From Eggerthellaceae bacterium (GTDB lineage: Bacteria > Actinomycetota > Coriobacteriia > Coriobacteriales > Eggerthellaceae): 13,720 nt of DNA. The stretch covers positions 1 through 13,720 of the forward strand of contig CAAEEV010000127.1 in the NCBI GenBank assembly GCA_900754955.1. Reading direction: 5' to 3'. Below are positions 1-6,865 of the stretch, one piece after another. The position numbers and the translations under genes were made by a program. The notes under the pieces were generated by a model, which saw nothing but the letters and a program-made list of their open reading frames with translations, searched no databases and had not been told where the DNA came from. The stretch's first letter is position 1. Each line of letters opens with the position of its first letter.

Positions 1-618
1 CGCCTTCTCGCGCTCGCGCGCTTCCGCAACGCCAGCGTAATACGGCGATGACGCACTTGCCGCCCCAAGCGAAAAAACCAACGCCAGAGCCGAGCACAGC
101 GGCATGCCCACCGCAAAGAGCGGCAGCGCACCCGGCACCAGATCGAGAAACCCCGACGCGAAGCTCAGCGGGAACGAGGCGAAAATGAGAAGCGAAGCAC
201 TGCGACTATCGGCGTCGACGAGATAGCGCATCCACCCCAGCGAGAGCCCGATGAACCCCACAACCACCAGAAACGCGCCCGCGAGAACGAGCCCTTCGCG
301 AAAGACGGACGCAAGCGGTGCAGCCACGATGGCAGCCGCACCCGCCGAAACGGCGAAGCCACATGCAAGGCAAACGCTCTTCGAAAGTCTTCTCTCTCGG
401 GTGGGAAACGCCAGCATAAGCGCGCCGCAGGCGAACAGAAGCGCATAGAACCACAGGCGCGACTCGTAGGCGCCCGGCAGCTGCGAGGAAAACAAGGTTC
501 CGAGGAACGGCTCGCGCCACAGCGCCCAGTAGATCGCAAGACCCGCAAGCGAGAGTGCACACGAAAGGGACGCCATGCGGCGGCATGAACGCACTATGCT
601 CTGCACTGCGGTCCCCAT
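1..618 (-). CDS. Polytopic membrane protein, N-terminal part (probable membrane-anchored LuxR-type regulator), cut by the window edge
   Basis: The frame is open from the ATG at 618 to base 1, so at least 206 residues are present and the C-terminus is missing. About six hydrophobic helices can be placed near residues 17-34, 53-71, 80-102, 108-131, 142-162 and 165-187. The visible part ends in a charged stretch, AEAREREKA, as expected for a linker leaving the membrane. In Coriobacteriia many such N-termini precede a LuxR-type helix-turn-helix; this is inferred, because the DNA-binding part lies outside the window. I chose 618 because AGGGGG (629-634 on the minus strand) is about 10 bases upstream. 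The in-frame ATG at 627 would leave almost no spacing. A perfect -10 box lies just upstream. Another kind of membrane protein is possible. Confidence 0.6.
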   Translation of the reverse strand, partial: MGTAVQSIVRSCRRMASLSCALSLAGLAIYWALWREPFLGTLFSSQLPGAYESRLWFYALLFACGALMLAFPTRERRLSKSVCLACGFAVSAGAAAIVAAPLASVFREGLVLAGAFLVVVGFIGLSLGWMRYLVDADSRSASLLIFASFPLSFASGFLDLVPGALPLFAVGMPLCSALALVFSLGAASASSPYYAGVAEAREREKA

Positions 619-628
619 GAAATCCATT

Positions 629-649
629 CCCCCTGAGCTGGATATTATA
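629..649 (-). promoter_or_regulatory. -10 box and ribosome binding site of the left-edge membrane gene
   Basis: On the minus strand a perfect TATAAT lies at 644-649, followed by AGGGGG at 629-634 and ATG at 618. The start of transcription would fall near 637, leaving a leader of about 20 bases that includes the ribosome site. No good -35 hexamer stands at 16-18 bases, so the promoter may rely on an activator. The first parS site begins about 50 bases further upstream. Confidence 0.55.
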
Positions 650-703
650 GAAGAAGCCCGGGTGCATCCGCAGCCAGCGGGCCGCAAAGCGTACGGGAAC
701 GAA

Positions 704-719
704 TGTTTCACGTGAAACA
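704..719. other. parS: parS site 1 (exact ParB-binding centromere site)
   Basis: TGTTTCACGTGAAACA is identical to the classical chromosomal parS consensus bound by ParB/Spo0J. The palindrome extends perfectly to 22 bases, 701-722. It lies between two divergent genes, about 85 bases upstream of the left-edge membrane gene and about 350 bases before the NUDIX gene. ParB loads here and spreads, acting with ParA and SMC in chromosome segregation. Confidence 0.93.
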
Positions 720-722
720 TTC

Positions 723-1067
723 TGCTCGGAGCGCGCGGGTGATCGCCTGAGAACTGCTGCAGCGTGGACGCGCCTTCATTCCGCACGGAGCGCGCGAGGG
801 TGATTCGGAGGTTCGGGAGTTCGAGGGGGGTTCGGGGTTCGGGACCCGACGAAGCGGTCGCGACCGGCAGCGTGGAGCGAACGCGCGAAACAAAGCGCAA
901 AACGATTAGAATGTGCGCGGGATAGCACCGGATGCATAACACCGCGAAAGACAGCAGGATGACGACGCGCAACGCTCGTCGCAAAACGCGCAGCGCATGA
1001 TACAGAGCACAGCGCACGACGCGCAACTCATGACGCGCGGCACACATCGGAAAAGAGTTTGGGATAG
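723..1067. other. Intergenic region with short degenerate repeats, no credible gene
   Basis: No frame here has both a ribosome site and protein-like composition. CGGAGCGCGCGGGTGAT at 727-743 recurs as a near copy with two extra bases at 786-804, about 59 bases on. A run of TTCGGG-like units fills about 805-843. A possible -10 box TAGAAT lies at 907-912, but it has no matching -35 and is far from the next start. The region begins at the edge of parS site 1. Confidence 0.5.
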
Positions 1068-1946
1068 ATGACGAAGCGAGACGAAATGCAACCGACAGAG
1101 CAAGATGGCGCCAAAACGTACTCGGCGACAGGCGAAAACGCACATGCTACCCGCAACGCGCAAGCCGAACGCACGATGCAAGCTGCCTGCGATGCGCAAG
1201 CCGAGCGTTCGACGCAAGCATCTCGCGCCGCCTCGAGCGAGGCGGCACACGCAACGGCTCAGTTTGCACGCGACATCGAAGCGTACACGCCCTTCAACGA
1301 GCAGGAAGCGGTCGACAAAAGCGTCATTCTGCGCGCGCTGCGCACCGATCCCAACTGCTTCGAACGCACGGCACAGGCGCATATGGCGTGTTCGATCTGG
1401 GTGGTCGATCCCACGCTCACGCAAACGTTGCTCATATACCACAACATATACGACTCGTGGAGCTGGATTGGCGGCCACGCCGACGGCGAGCGCGATCTCG
1501 CCGCTGTCGCGCTGCGCGAACTGCAGGAGGAAACGGGCGTGGAACACGCCCAGCTGATGGCAATCACCGAGCAGGGCGCGCTCGTTCCTTGGAATCGACC
1601 TTGCGCACTTCCGCCCGCGCCCACCGATCGCTCTGATGCGCAACCAGCAGAAACCTTGCAAGAAACCGGCTTGGATCAAGCAGCAGCCACACCCGTCTAC
1701 TCGCTCGAGGTGCTCACCGTCGACGGGCACGAAAAACGCGGCGCGTACGTGAGCTCGCACCTGCACCTCAACGTGACGTACCTCGCCATCGCCGACCCCG
1801 CCGAGCATACGCGCATCAAACCTGACGAGAACAGCGGCGTGCGCTGGGTGCCCCTCGAAGACGCCGTTCGCCTGTCGACCGAACCGTGGATTCGCAACCG
1901 CATCTACCGCAAGCTCATCGACAAGCTGAAGGCGATTCGCGCGTAA
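1068..1946 (+). CDS. NUDIX hydrolase with low-complexity N-terminal extension
   Basis: The 292-residue protein carries a NUDIX box at residues 136-158: G136, then R150-E151, E154, E155, G157 and V158. The REXXEE core that binds the divalent metal is intact. The first, less critical Glu of the GX5E part is Arg142. Such enzymes cleave nucleoside diphosphates linked to another group; the substrate cannot be told. The family-like fold starts near residue 66 (ARDIEAYTPFNEQE). Before it lies an Ala/Gln/Arg-rich extension with repeated AQAER units. A second insertion (about 178-208) follows the box. No strong ribosome site precedes 1068, and ATGs at 1086 and 1176 are alternatives, but no start codon lies near residue 66, so at least part of the extension is probably translated. 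The gene is followed 38 bases later by parS site 2. Confidence 0.85.
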   Translation: MTKRDEMQPTEQDGAKTYSATGENAHATRNAQAERTMQAACDAQAERSTQASRAASSEAAHATAQFARDIEAYTPFNEQEAVDKSVILRALRTDPNCFERTAQAHMACSIWVVDPTLTQTLLIYHNIYDSWSWIGGHADGERDLAAVALRELQEETGVEHAQLMAITEQGALVPWNRPCALPPAPTDRSDAQPAETLQETGLDQAAATPVYSLEVLTVDGHEKRGAYVSSHLHLNVTYLAIADPAEHTRIKPDENSGVRWVPLEDAVRLSTEPWIRNRIYRKLIDKLKAIRA

Positions 1947-1984
1947 CGAAGCGAACGAATCGCAAGGGGCAACGTGCGGCGGGG

Positions 1985-2000
1985 TGTTTCACGTGAAACA
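1985..2000. other. parS: parS site 2 (exact)
   Basis: This is an exact TGTTTCACGTGAAACA, with the palindrome extending to 1984-2001. It lies just after the NUDIX stop codon and before a repeat-rich non-coding stretch. It is 1281 bases from site 1. Confidence 0.93.
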
Positions 2001-2089
2001 CTCGCGCGACCGCAGGAGAGCGCCAGGCGATCGACCGCGGGGCCGACATGCGCAAGAAACGTCCACGCTGCCGCAGGAGAGCACGCTGA

Positions 2090-2390
2090 CCGTGGCGCTA
2101 TCGGGCGGCGCAGGGGCGCGGCGCGGAAGAGGACTCCGACGGCGGCGCAAAGGCGCGGTCCGAGGACGGCGCAGCCAGTGCAGCGCGAAAGCGAGGCAAG
2201 GCGGCGCAGCCAGTGCGGTGCCGAGGACAGTGCGATCGGCTCGGCGTGCAATCGACACGGAAGCGGGGTGCAAGGTAATGCAGGGACGCGGCGCGAAAGC
2301 GGGGCGCAAGGCGGCGTAGGAGCGAGGCGCCGAGGGCGGCGCAGCCGGCCCGGCGCGGGAACGCCGCGAGAGCGGGGATCCCAACCGCTT
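2090..2390. repeat. GC-rich degenerate repeat region
   Basis: The stretch 1947-2400 has no credible gene; frames on both strands give Arg/Ala/Pro-rich low-complexity peptides. CGGCGCAGCCAGTGC occurs exactly at 2167-2181 and 2202-2216, and a close variant lies near 2335-2348. A longer unit containing GCGCGAAAGCG and AAGGCGGCG at about 2182-2211 recurs at about 2289-2318. The units are diverged and irregularly spaced. They lie between parS site 2 and the promoter of the small membrane protein gene. No AT-rich segment or DnaA-box cluster was seen, so this does not look like a replication origin. Confidence 0.6.
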
Positions 2391-2403
2391 CCGATTCTAT
2401 GTG

Positions 2404-2435
2404 TTTACAGAGGTTCGCGCGCAAGCGGTTATACT
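2404..2435 (+). promoter_or_regulatory. Candidate promoter of the small membrane protein gene
   Basis: TATACT at 2430-2435 is a good -10 box, and the A/T content rises sharply here after the GC-rich repeats. TTTACA at 2404-2409 resembles a -35 box but is 20 bases away, longer than the ideal 17. The start codon is at 2507, giving a leader of about 65 bases. Confidence 0.45.
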
Positions 2436-2506
2436 GTGCAGTACCATTTATGGGTTCTGTGCGCCAGGCGCGCCTTCTGTCGAAAGAGCAAACGGAGCGT
2501 TCTTTT

Positions 2507-2701
2507 ATGGATATCAACCAGGTTTACCATTTCCTGTTCGAGACCATGCCCGGCATCGGCGTGCTCGTGGGTGCGGGCATCATCATCAGCATCATCGTTT
2601 GCCTCATCCTCGAGCGCAAAACGCGCAAGCGCTACAAGAACCACGCGAAAACCGAGGACGATTGGTCGCTCTTCGACGACGATGACGAAGAGGACGCCTA
2701 G
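2507..2701 (+). CDS. Small single-pass membrane protein with acidic tail
   Basis: The gene encodes 64 residues. A short N-terminal part (MDINQVYHFLFETMPG) is followed by one strongly hydrophobic helix (about residues 17-36). Next come a basic stop-transfer stretch (RKTRKRYKNH) and a C-terminal tail very rich in Asp and Glu (DDDDEED). By the positive-inside rule the tail should be cytoplasmic. GGAG at 2494-2497 stands 9 bases before the ATG, which supports this start over upstream in-frame codons. A -10 box lies upstream. I do not recognise the family. The size and topology fit an accessory or regulatory membrane peptide, but no partner can be named; it is not clearly linked to either neighbour. 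Confidence 0.75.
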   Translation: MDINQVYHFLFETMPGIGVLVGAGIIISIIVCLILERKTRKRYKNHAKTEDDWSLFDDDDEEDA

Positions 2702-2997
2702 ACGTCTTTGGTTCAGCCAGGCAGCGCCGAGCGGAACCAGGTGCGGCCAAGTCGAGCCGCATCTCCGCAAACAATCCCCGCCCCCCTTCCGCCGCTCACG
2801 TAGCGTCAACGCATTCCGCGGAATAACCTGCACGCGCCGCCGCGCGGTAAGTCACACTTTGCCCAGTGTCCGCATAGGAGTTAGCGTTTCGCAAATCTTG
2901 CAGAACGCGCAAGACACTTGGACACGCGCGCAGGGGACCAACCTGCACGAAGACAACCGCCTGCGCCCCGCAACGCAGGCAAACGAAAGGACCAACC
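2702..2997. other. Intergenic region before the pyridoxal kinase gene
   Basis: No gene is visible in these 296 bases. The stretch holds a perfect 12-base palindrome ATTCCGCGGAAT near 2813-2824 and a small inverted repeat TCTTGC/GCAAGA near 2897-2915. GGACCAACC occurs twice, at 2935-2943 and immediately before the start codon at 2989-2997. The palindrome is a possible operator for the kinase gene, but no convincing promoter hexamers could be fixed beside it. Confidence 0.4.
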
Positions 2998-3873
2998 ATG
3001 TCTGAAGCGCTCTACCAGCGCGAGGGTGCCTACATCCCGCGCATCGCAGCCGTCCACGACCTGTGCGGCTACGGAAAATGCTCGCTCGGCGTGGCCATTC
3101 CCGTGCTCTCTGCGGCCGGCTGCGACGTTTGCCCTGTTCCCACGGGGTTATTCTCAAGCCATACGGCCTTCCCCGGATGGTATATGCACGACACCACCGC
3201 CATCCTGCCCGACTACCTCAACGCATGGAAGGGCATCAACGTTGACATCGACGCCGTGTATTCAGGCTTCCTCGGCGCGCCCGAGCAGGTCGATATCATC
3301 CGCGGCATTTACGAAACCTACCCGCACGCGCTGCGCGTGGTCGATCCCGTAATGGCCGATCACGGCCAGGTGTACGCCACCTACACGCCCGAGCTCTGCG
3401 CCGCCATGGCCGAGCTGGCCGCCGGCGCCGACATTCTCACGCCGAACCTCACCGAGGCGGCGATCATCCTCGGCGAGCCGATCGGCGACGACTGGTGCGG
3501 CACCGACATCTCCGACGACGAAGCAAAGCGCATGATCGAGGCGCTCCTTGCGAAGGGCGCAAAGAACGTGGTGCTCAAGGGCATCCAGCGCGAGGGCGAG
3601 ACGTGCATCCGCAACTTCGTGGGCGGCGTCGAATGCGACATCACCGAAGTGCACAACGAGTACCTGCCCTATATGCTGCACGGCACGGGCGACGTGTACG
3701 CCTCATGCGTGCTGGCGGCCGTCATGGCGGGCCGCTCGCTCGTGGAAGCCGTCGCGTTCGCGGGCGACTTCGTGCACGACGCCATGGTGGTGTCGGCGAA
3801 GCAGCCGAACTTCAAGGAGCGCGGCGTGAGCTTCGAGCCGCTGCTCGGAAAGGTGTGCGACCTGCTGAAGTAG
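2998..3873 (+). CDS. pdxY: Pyridoxal/pyridoxamine kinase (PfkB/ribokinase superfamily)
   Basis: This 291-residue protein is of normal length for a PdxK/PdxY-type kinase, which phosphorylates the 5'-hydroxyl of pyridoxal, pyridoxamine or pyridoxine with ATP in the cytoplasm as part of vitamin B6 salvage. Near the N-terminus HDLCGYGKCSL and PTGLFSSHTAFPG correspond to the substrate-binding segments. VVDPVMADHG, TPNLTEA and LHGTGDVYAS are the family motifs, the last holding the catalytic Asp of the GTGD anion-hole motif. The start is supported by AAAGGA six bases upstream of the ATG. A hydroxymethylpyrimidine kinase is the main alternative; the TPNLTEA motif and overall pattern favour the pyridoxamine kinase branch. 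The gene converges with the Ser/Thr kinase gene. Confidence 0.88.
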   Translation: MSEALYQREGAYIPRIAAVHDLCGYGKCSLGVAIPVLSAAGCDVCPVPTGLFSSHTAFPGWYMHDTTAILPDYLNAWKGINVDIDAVYSGFLGAPEQVDIIRGIYETYPHALRVVDPVMADHGQVYATYTPELCAAMAELAAGADILTPNLTEAAIILGEPIGDDWCGTDISDDEAKRMIEALLAKGAKNVVLKGIQREGETCIRNFVGGVECDITEVHNEYLPYMLHGTGDVYASCVLAAVMAGRSLVEAVAFAGDFVHDAMVVSAKQPNFKERGVSFEPLLGKVCDLLK

Positions 3874-3877
3874 GAAG

Positions 3878-3899
3878 TGCCTGGCGTTCATTCCAGGCA
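3878..3899. terminator. Stem-loop just after the pyridoxal kinase stop
   Basis: A perfect 7-base stem, TGCCTGG (3878-3884) with CCAGGCA (3893-3899), encloses an 8-base loop and begins 5 bases after the stop codon. There is no T-run, so it is not a canonical intrinsic terminator. It may be a tailless terminator or an mRNA 3'-end stabiliser. Confidence 0.4.
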
Positions 3900-3910
3900 G
3901 CTGACGCCGA

Positions 3911-3999
3911 TGGCAAGCGGACGGGTCGCTTGTCACCAAGTGAGCCACCGACGATGCCAAGCGTGGTAAACGGCCTGTCCGCTTGCCACGCTTGGCATC
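3911..3999. repeat. Pair of overlapping inverted repeats
   Basis: A perfect 14-base arm GATGCCAAGCGTGG (3953-3966) pairs with 3986-3999. A second perfect 12-base arm (3911-3922) pairs with 3977-3988, sharing three bases with the first partner. The first arm of the second pair can also fold locally (3914-3919 with 3927-3932). The helices therefore compete. An A-run (4000-4005) follows on the plus strand. This is the wrong base for a plus-strand terminator, and on the minus strand the T-run precedes the stem. No function is assigned. Confidence 0.6.
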
Positions 4000-4031
4000 A
4001 AAAAAGCCACATTGCGAACCAAAGTCAGCGA

Positions 4032-4132
4032 GAAGCCCCCTCGTACCGAAGATCGCGGGGATCGCGAGGGCGAAGCGTACTTCGGTACGCGAGTCCTCGG
4101 GATCGCCACGAGATTCGGTGCGAGGGGGCTTC
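4032..4132. repeat. 101-base near-continuous hairpin with C(UUCG)G loop
   Basis: The outer arms are 4032-4050 and 4114-4132, 19 bases with a single T/C difference. The middle arms are 4057-4069 and 4095-4107 (11 of 13 complementary). The apical stem GCGTAC/GTACGC (4075-4080, 4085-4090) closes a TTCG loop flanked by C and G, the unusually stable tetraloop class. Together they form one long rod between two converging genes. It could be a bidirectional terminator without a U-tract, a structured RNA, or a dispersed palindromic repeat element. Confidence 0.65.
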
Positions 4133-4145
4133 GCAGCGTCGGCCC

Positions 4146-4176
4146 GTTCCGTCGGCCCCGTCAGGGCCGACGGAAC
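4146..4176. terminator. Perfect 13-base stem-loop after the Ser/Thr kinase stop
   Basis: GTTCCGTCGGCCC (4146-4158) and GGGCCGACGGAAC (4164-4176) are exactly complementary, with the loop CGTCA. The hairpin starts 7 bases beyond the stop codon of the minus-strand kinase gene. It has no T-run on either side, so I call it a probable tailless terminator of the kind reported in GC-rich actinobacteria, possibly serving both converging genes. Confidence 0.5.
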
Positions 4177-4182
4177 TCCCCA

Positions 4183-6705
4183 TCACCACTCGCCTTCTTC
4201 GAGGCGCACGCGATCGGTGACGCCCATAACCGCCATCGCGATGCCCGCAACGCCGGGAACGAGGGCGCCGAACACCGTCAGCGGATCGGGGAACAGCGGC
4301 GCTGGCGATGACGCGCCCGACTGCATCTGAGCGAGCATCCCGTCGAGCCCCGCACCCGCCACCACACCGACCACGAGCAGAACCGCCGCTGCAACGGCGC
4401 CCGCGATGTCGAACGAACGCGTCCCACGCAGGCAGAACAGCGCGAACACCACGGCCGCAAGAACCCAGCTTACGGCCACGCACCACGTCTGCGGCGACGT
4501 GAGCACATCAACAAGCGCGCCAGTCAGATGGGGGCCGGCGATCGCACCCGAAGCGGGCGTCATGCCATTCGCCACAATGTTCCAGTTCATGAGGTCGGCC
4601 GAGCCGAGCGAGGCGAACGCGATCCCGCCCACAACCGCGAACAGCGCCGTCAGCGCCGCGTCGCGCACCGAGAGCAGCGCACCAGCGACCACCGGCGCGA
4701 GCGCCCCCATGCCGAACGAACCCGCAAGAGGCTGAAGCAGCGCCGCGATCGTCGCGCCATCGTCGGTGCGCCCGGCGATCCACCACCACGCTCCGCCAAC
4801 AACCGCCACAAGAGCGGCGGCGCCCCAATCCTGATTGAACAGCAGCATGACGAAAAACGCCACGAGAGCAGGTACTACGCCAAAGCGCGGGCGCCACGCG
4901 GCCAGCGCCACACATGCAGCGAGCACAATCCAGAACGCCGGCATGAACGTGGTGGCCAGCCCGAAGGTCGCCGACGCGTCGATACGCAGATTCACGAGCG
5001 ACACGGCAACGACCATCGCCACAGCGGCGGCGGCCACCACGCGGCCGACCACCGCCGCGCCCACGGGACCGAGACGGTCGATGAGCGGCGGCGCCGGCGG
5101 ACGCGGCGCCTGGGGGACCTCTTCTTCCTCCGTCTCGCCCTTGACGAGCGCCGCGAGTGCACGCTTGCCCGTGCGCGTGCTCCCCAAAAAGGGCGTGAGC
5201 TCTTCCGCAAACTCCGCCACCGTGTCGTAACGCTCATCGGGATCGGGATCGAGCGCCGTGAAAATCACGTCGTCCGCGCCATTGTCGAGATCATCCCAGC
5301 ACAGCGACGGCAGCACGAGCTCGGCGTTCTCAATGCGCTCCTCGGCCTCGCGCAGCGTTTCGGCGGCGAAGGGGTTCGAACCCGAAAGCATCTCGTAGGT
5401 CAGACTCGCGAGCGCCCACTCGTCGGCGCGCACGTCGAGGTCTTCCTGACGCATCTGCTCGAGCGGCATGTAGCCGATCGTTCCCGCGCCCGTTGTCGCG
5501 CGACCCGACGCATCCATAAGCGTCGCAAGACCGAAATCGGCCACCTTGACGACGCCTTTGCTGTTGACGATCACGTTCTCGGGTTTGATGTCGAGGTGAA
5601 GGACGTCGCTGTCGTGCGCCACTTCGAGCGCATGGGAAATCGAGGTGAACACCGCCGCAACGATGTCGAGCGTGATGTCGTCGCCAAGTTCGCGCATGAT
5701 AGCCGAAAGCGTCTTGCCCTCGACGTACTCCATGATCACGTACGCGGTGGAGCCGTGGACTTCGCAGTCGTACACCGTCACGATGTTCGCGTCGTTGAGG
5801 TGCGCCGCCGTGCGCGCCTCCTCAAGGCCGGGAATATGCTCGAAGAGATCATCGTCGTCGATGTCGTCGGGATCGACGACGGAGCGTCCCGCCCCGGCTG
5901 TCGCTGCAGGATGCGGGGCACCGTGCGGCGAAGCTCCAGCATGTGCGGAACCAGCCGCCGCGGGCTGCGCGGCAACGCCCCTACCAGCGCGTTTGCCCGC
6001 GCGCAGGCGATCGAACGCGCTCACGAACGACGATGGGCCAGGAGATTCAGGCGATGCGGAAGCGTCGCCGTACGCATCGGCGGCGGGCGTGGCGGCGTGC
6101 GTTGAACCCGGCTTGCGACGCGTCGGTTTGCGGCGGTTGCGCAGGCGGGCCTCGCGCGCGTCGAGAAACGCCGGGTCGCGCGGAAGCGCGGTGCCAACTG
6201 CAGGCTCTTCCGCAGGCGAAACGGACATGACGGGCGTGGAAGGCACGGCAGCGGATTCGGAACGCAGAGCGCGCGCAGAAGATGCGGAGGGCGCGGAATA
6301 CGCCGACGGCGCCTGCGGCTCATCCTCCCAGGGGAGCGCCTCGCGGGCGGCGCGTCCGTCGGGGATCGCTTCCGCTTCGTGGTCCGCGTACGTTGGAGCG
6401 TACTCGAGGTTTTCGGCTTCCTCGATTTGCCCAGATTCGCCTGGTTCGCCCAGTTCCCCTGGCTCGGCTGCCCCGCCGTTGTCCCAAGAGGACTCGTCGT
6501 CCCAGTCGGCCTGTACGCTGCGCAGTTTCTCCTCCATGGCGACGAGACGCGCGCGGGCCACCTCGGCCTCCGACAGCTCGATGCATTTGATGGCGACGTC
6601 GCGCTTGAGCCGCGTGTCATACGCATGCTGGACCGTGCCGTAGCCGCCCGACCCGGCCTCGTCGATGACGCGGTAGCGGTCAAGTATGAGCTGCTGGCGT
6701 GGCAT
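4183..6705 (-). CDS. Membrane Ser/Thr protein kinase with large insertion in the N-lobe and polytopic C-terminus
   Basis: The 840-residue protein has a Hanks-type kinase domain: glycine loop GSGGYG (18-23), ATP-binding Lys40 in VAIK, alpha-C Glu near 295 in EEARTAAHL, catalytic HLDIKPEN (370-377, Asp372), DFG (390-392), GTIGYMPLEQ and DVRADEWALA (alpha-F Asp428). The catalytic loop has HLD in place of HRD, so it is non-RD. Between Lys40 and the alpha-C helix lies an insertion of about 220 residues (about 68-290), rich in Glu, Pro, Ser and Ala and probably disordered. After an acidic/Pro-rich linker (about 522-540) come nine or ten membrane helices (546-829). There are no PASTA or other recognisable sensor domains. 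The start at 6705 has GAGGAG about 11 bases upstream. The gene follows the ABC importer by 160 bases on the same strand and may be read through or have its own promoter. Confidence 0.88.
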   Translation of the reverse strand: MPRQQLILDRYRVIDEAGSGGYGTVQHAYDTRLKRDVAIKCIELSEAEVARARLVAMEEKLRSVQADWDDESSWDNGGAAEPGELGEPGESGQIEEAENLEYAPTYADHEAEAIPDGRAAREALPWEDEPQAPSAYSAPSASSARALRSESAAVPSTPVMSVSPAEEPAVGTALPRDPAFLDAREARLRNRRKPTRRKPGSTHAATPAADAYGDASASPESPGPSSFVSAFDRLRAGKRAGRGVAAQPAAAGSAHAGASPHGAPHPAATAGAGRSVVDPDDIDDDDLFEHIPGLEEARTAAHLNDANIVTVYDCEVHGSTAYVIMEYVEGKTLSAIMRELGDDITLDIVAAVFTSISHALEVAHDSDVLHLDIKPENVIVNSKGVVKVADFGLATLMDASGRATTGAGTIGYMPLEQMRQEDLDVRADEWALASLTYEMLSGSNPFAAETLREAEERIENAELVLPSLCWDDLDNGADDVIFTALDPDPDERYDTVAEFAEELTPFLGSTRTGKRALAALVKGETEEEEVPQAPRPPAPPLIDRLGPVGAAVVGRVVAAAAVAMVVAVSLVNLRIDASATFGLATTFMPAFWIVLAACVALAAWRPRFGVVPALVAFFVMLLFNQDWGAAALVAVVGGAWWWIAGRTDDGATIAALLQPLAGSFGMGALAPVVAGALLSVRDAALTALFAVVGGIAFASLGSADLMNWNIVANGMTPASGAIAGPHLTGALVDVLTSPQTWCVAVSWVLAAVVFALFCLRGTRSFDIAGAVAAAVLLVVGVVAGAGLDGMLAQMQSGASSPAPLFPDPLTVFGALVPGVAGIAMAVMGVTDRVRLEEGEW

Positions 6706-6865
6706 GGACTCGCGTGCTCCTCGTTGTGCGTTTGCGCTGCAGGTGAACGCGTGCGATACGTGCGGCTCACGTTGAGGCAGATCGCCTCGATGCGTCAGCC
6801 GCTGAAACGACCCGCGTTGAAGCTGAGGCTATGCTAGCACATGCGCAGCACGGGGCCTTGCGCAA
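6706..6865 (-). promoter_or_regulatory. Gap between importer and kinase genes with candidate extended -10
   Basis: On the minus strand TGCTAGCAT near 6831-6839 reads as an extended -10 (TGn then TAGCAT). No good -35 hexamer stands at the proper distance. No hairpin with a T-run follows the importer ATPase, so read-through into the kinase gene is possible. The promoter call is weak. Confidence 0.25.

Noticed and set aside
1984..2319. 111-codon plus-strand frame starting inside parS site 2
   Set aside because: It is Arg/Ala/Gly-rich translation of the degenerate repeats. The GTG start is part of the parS palindrome and no ribosome site precedes it.
1947..2400. Replication origin in the repeat region next to parS
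   Set aside because: There are no DnaA-box clusters, no AT-rich unwinding segment, and no dnaA or dnaN in the window.
4528..6105. 525-codon plus-strand frame
   Set aside because: It is antisense to the Ser/Thr kinase gene, Arg/His-rich low complexity, with no recognisable motif.
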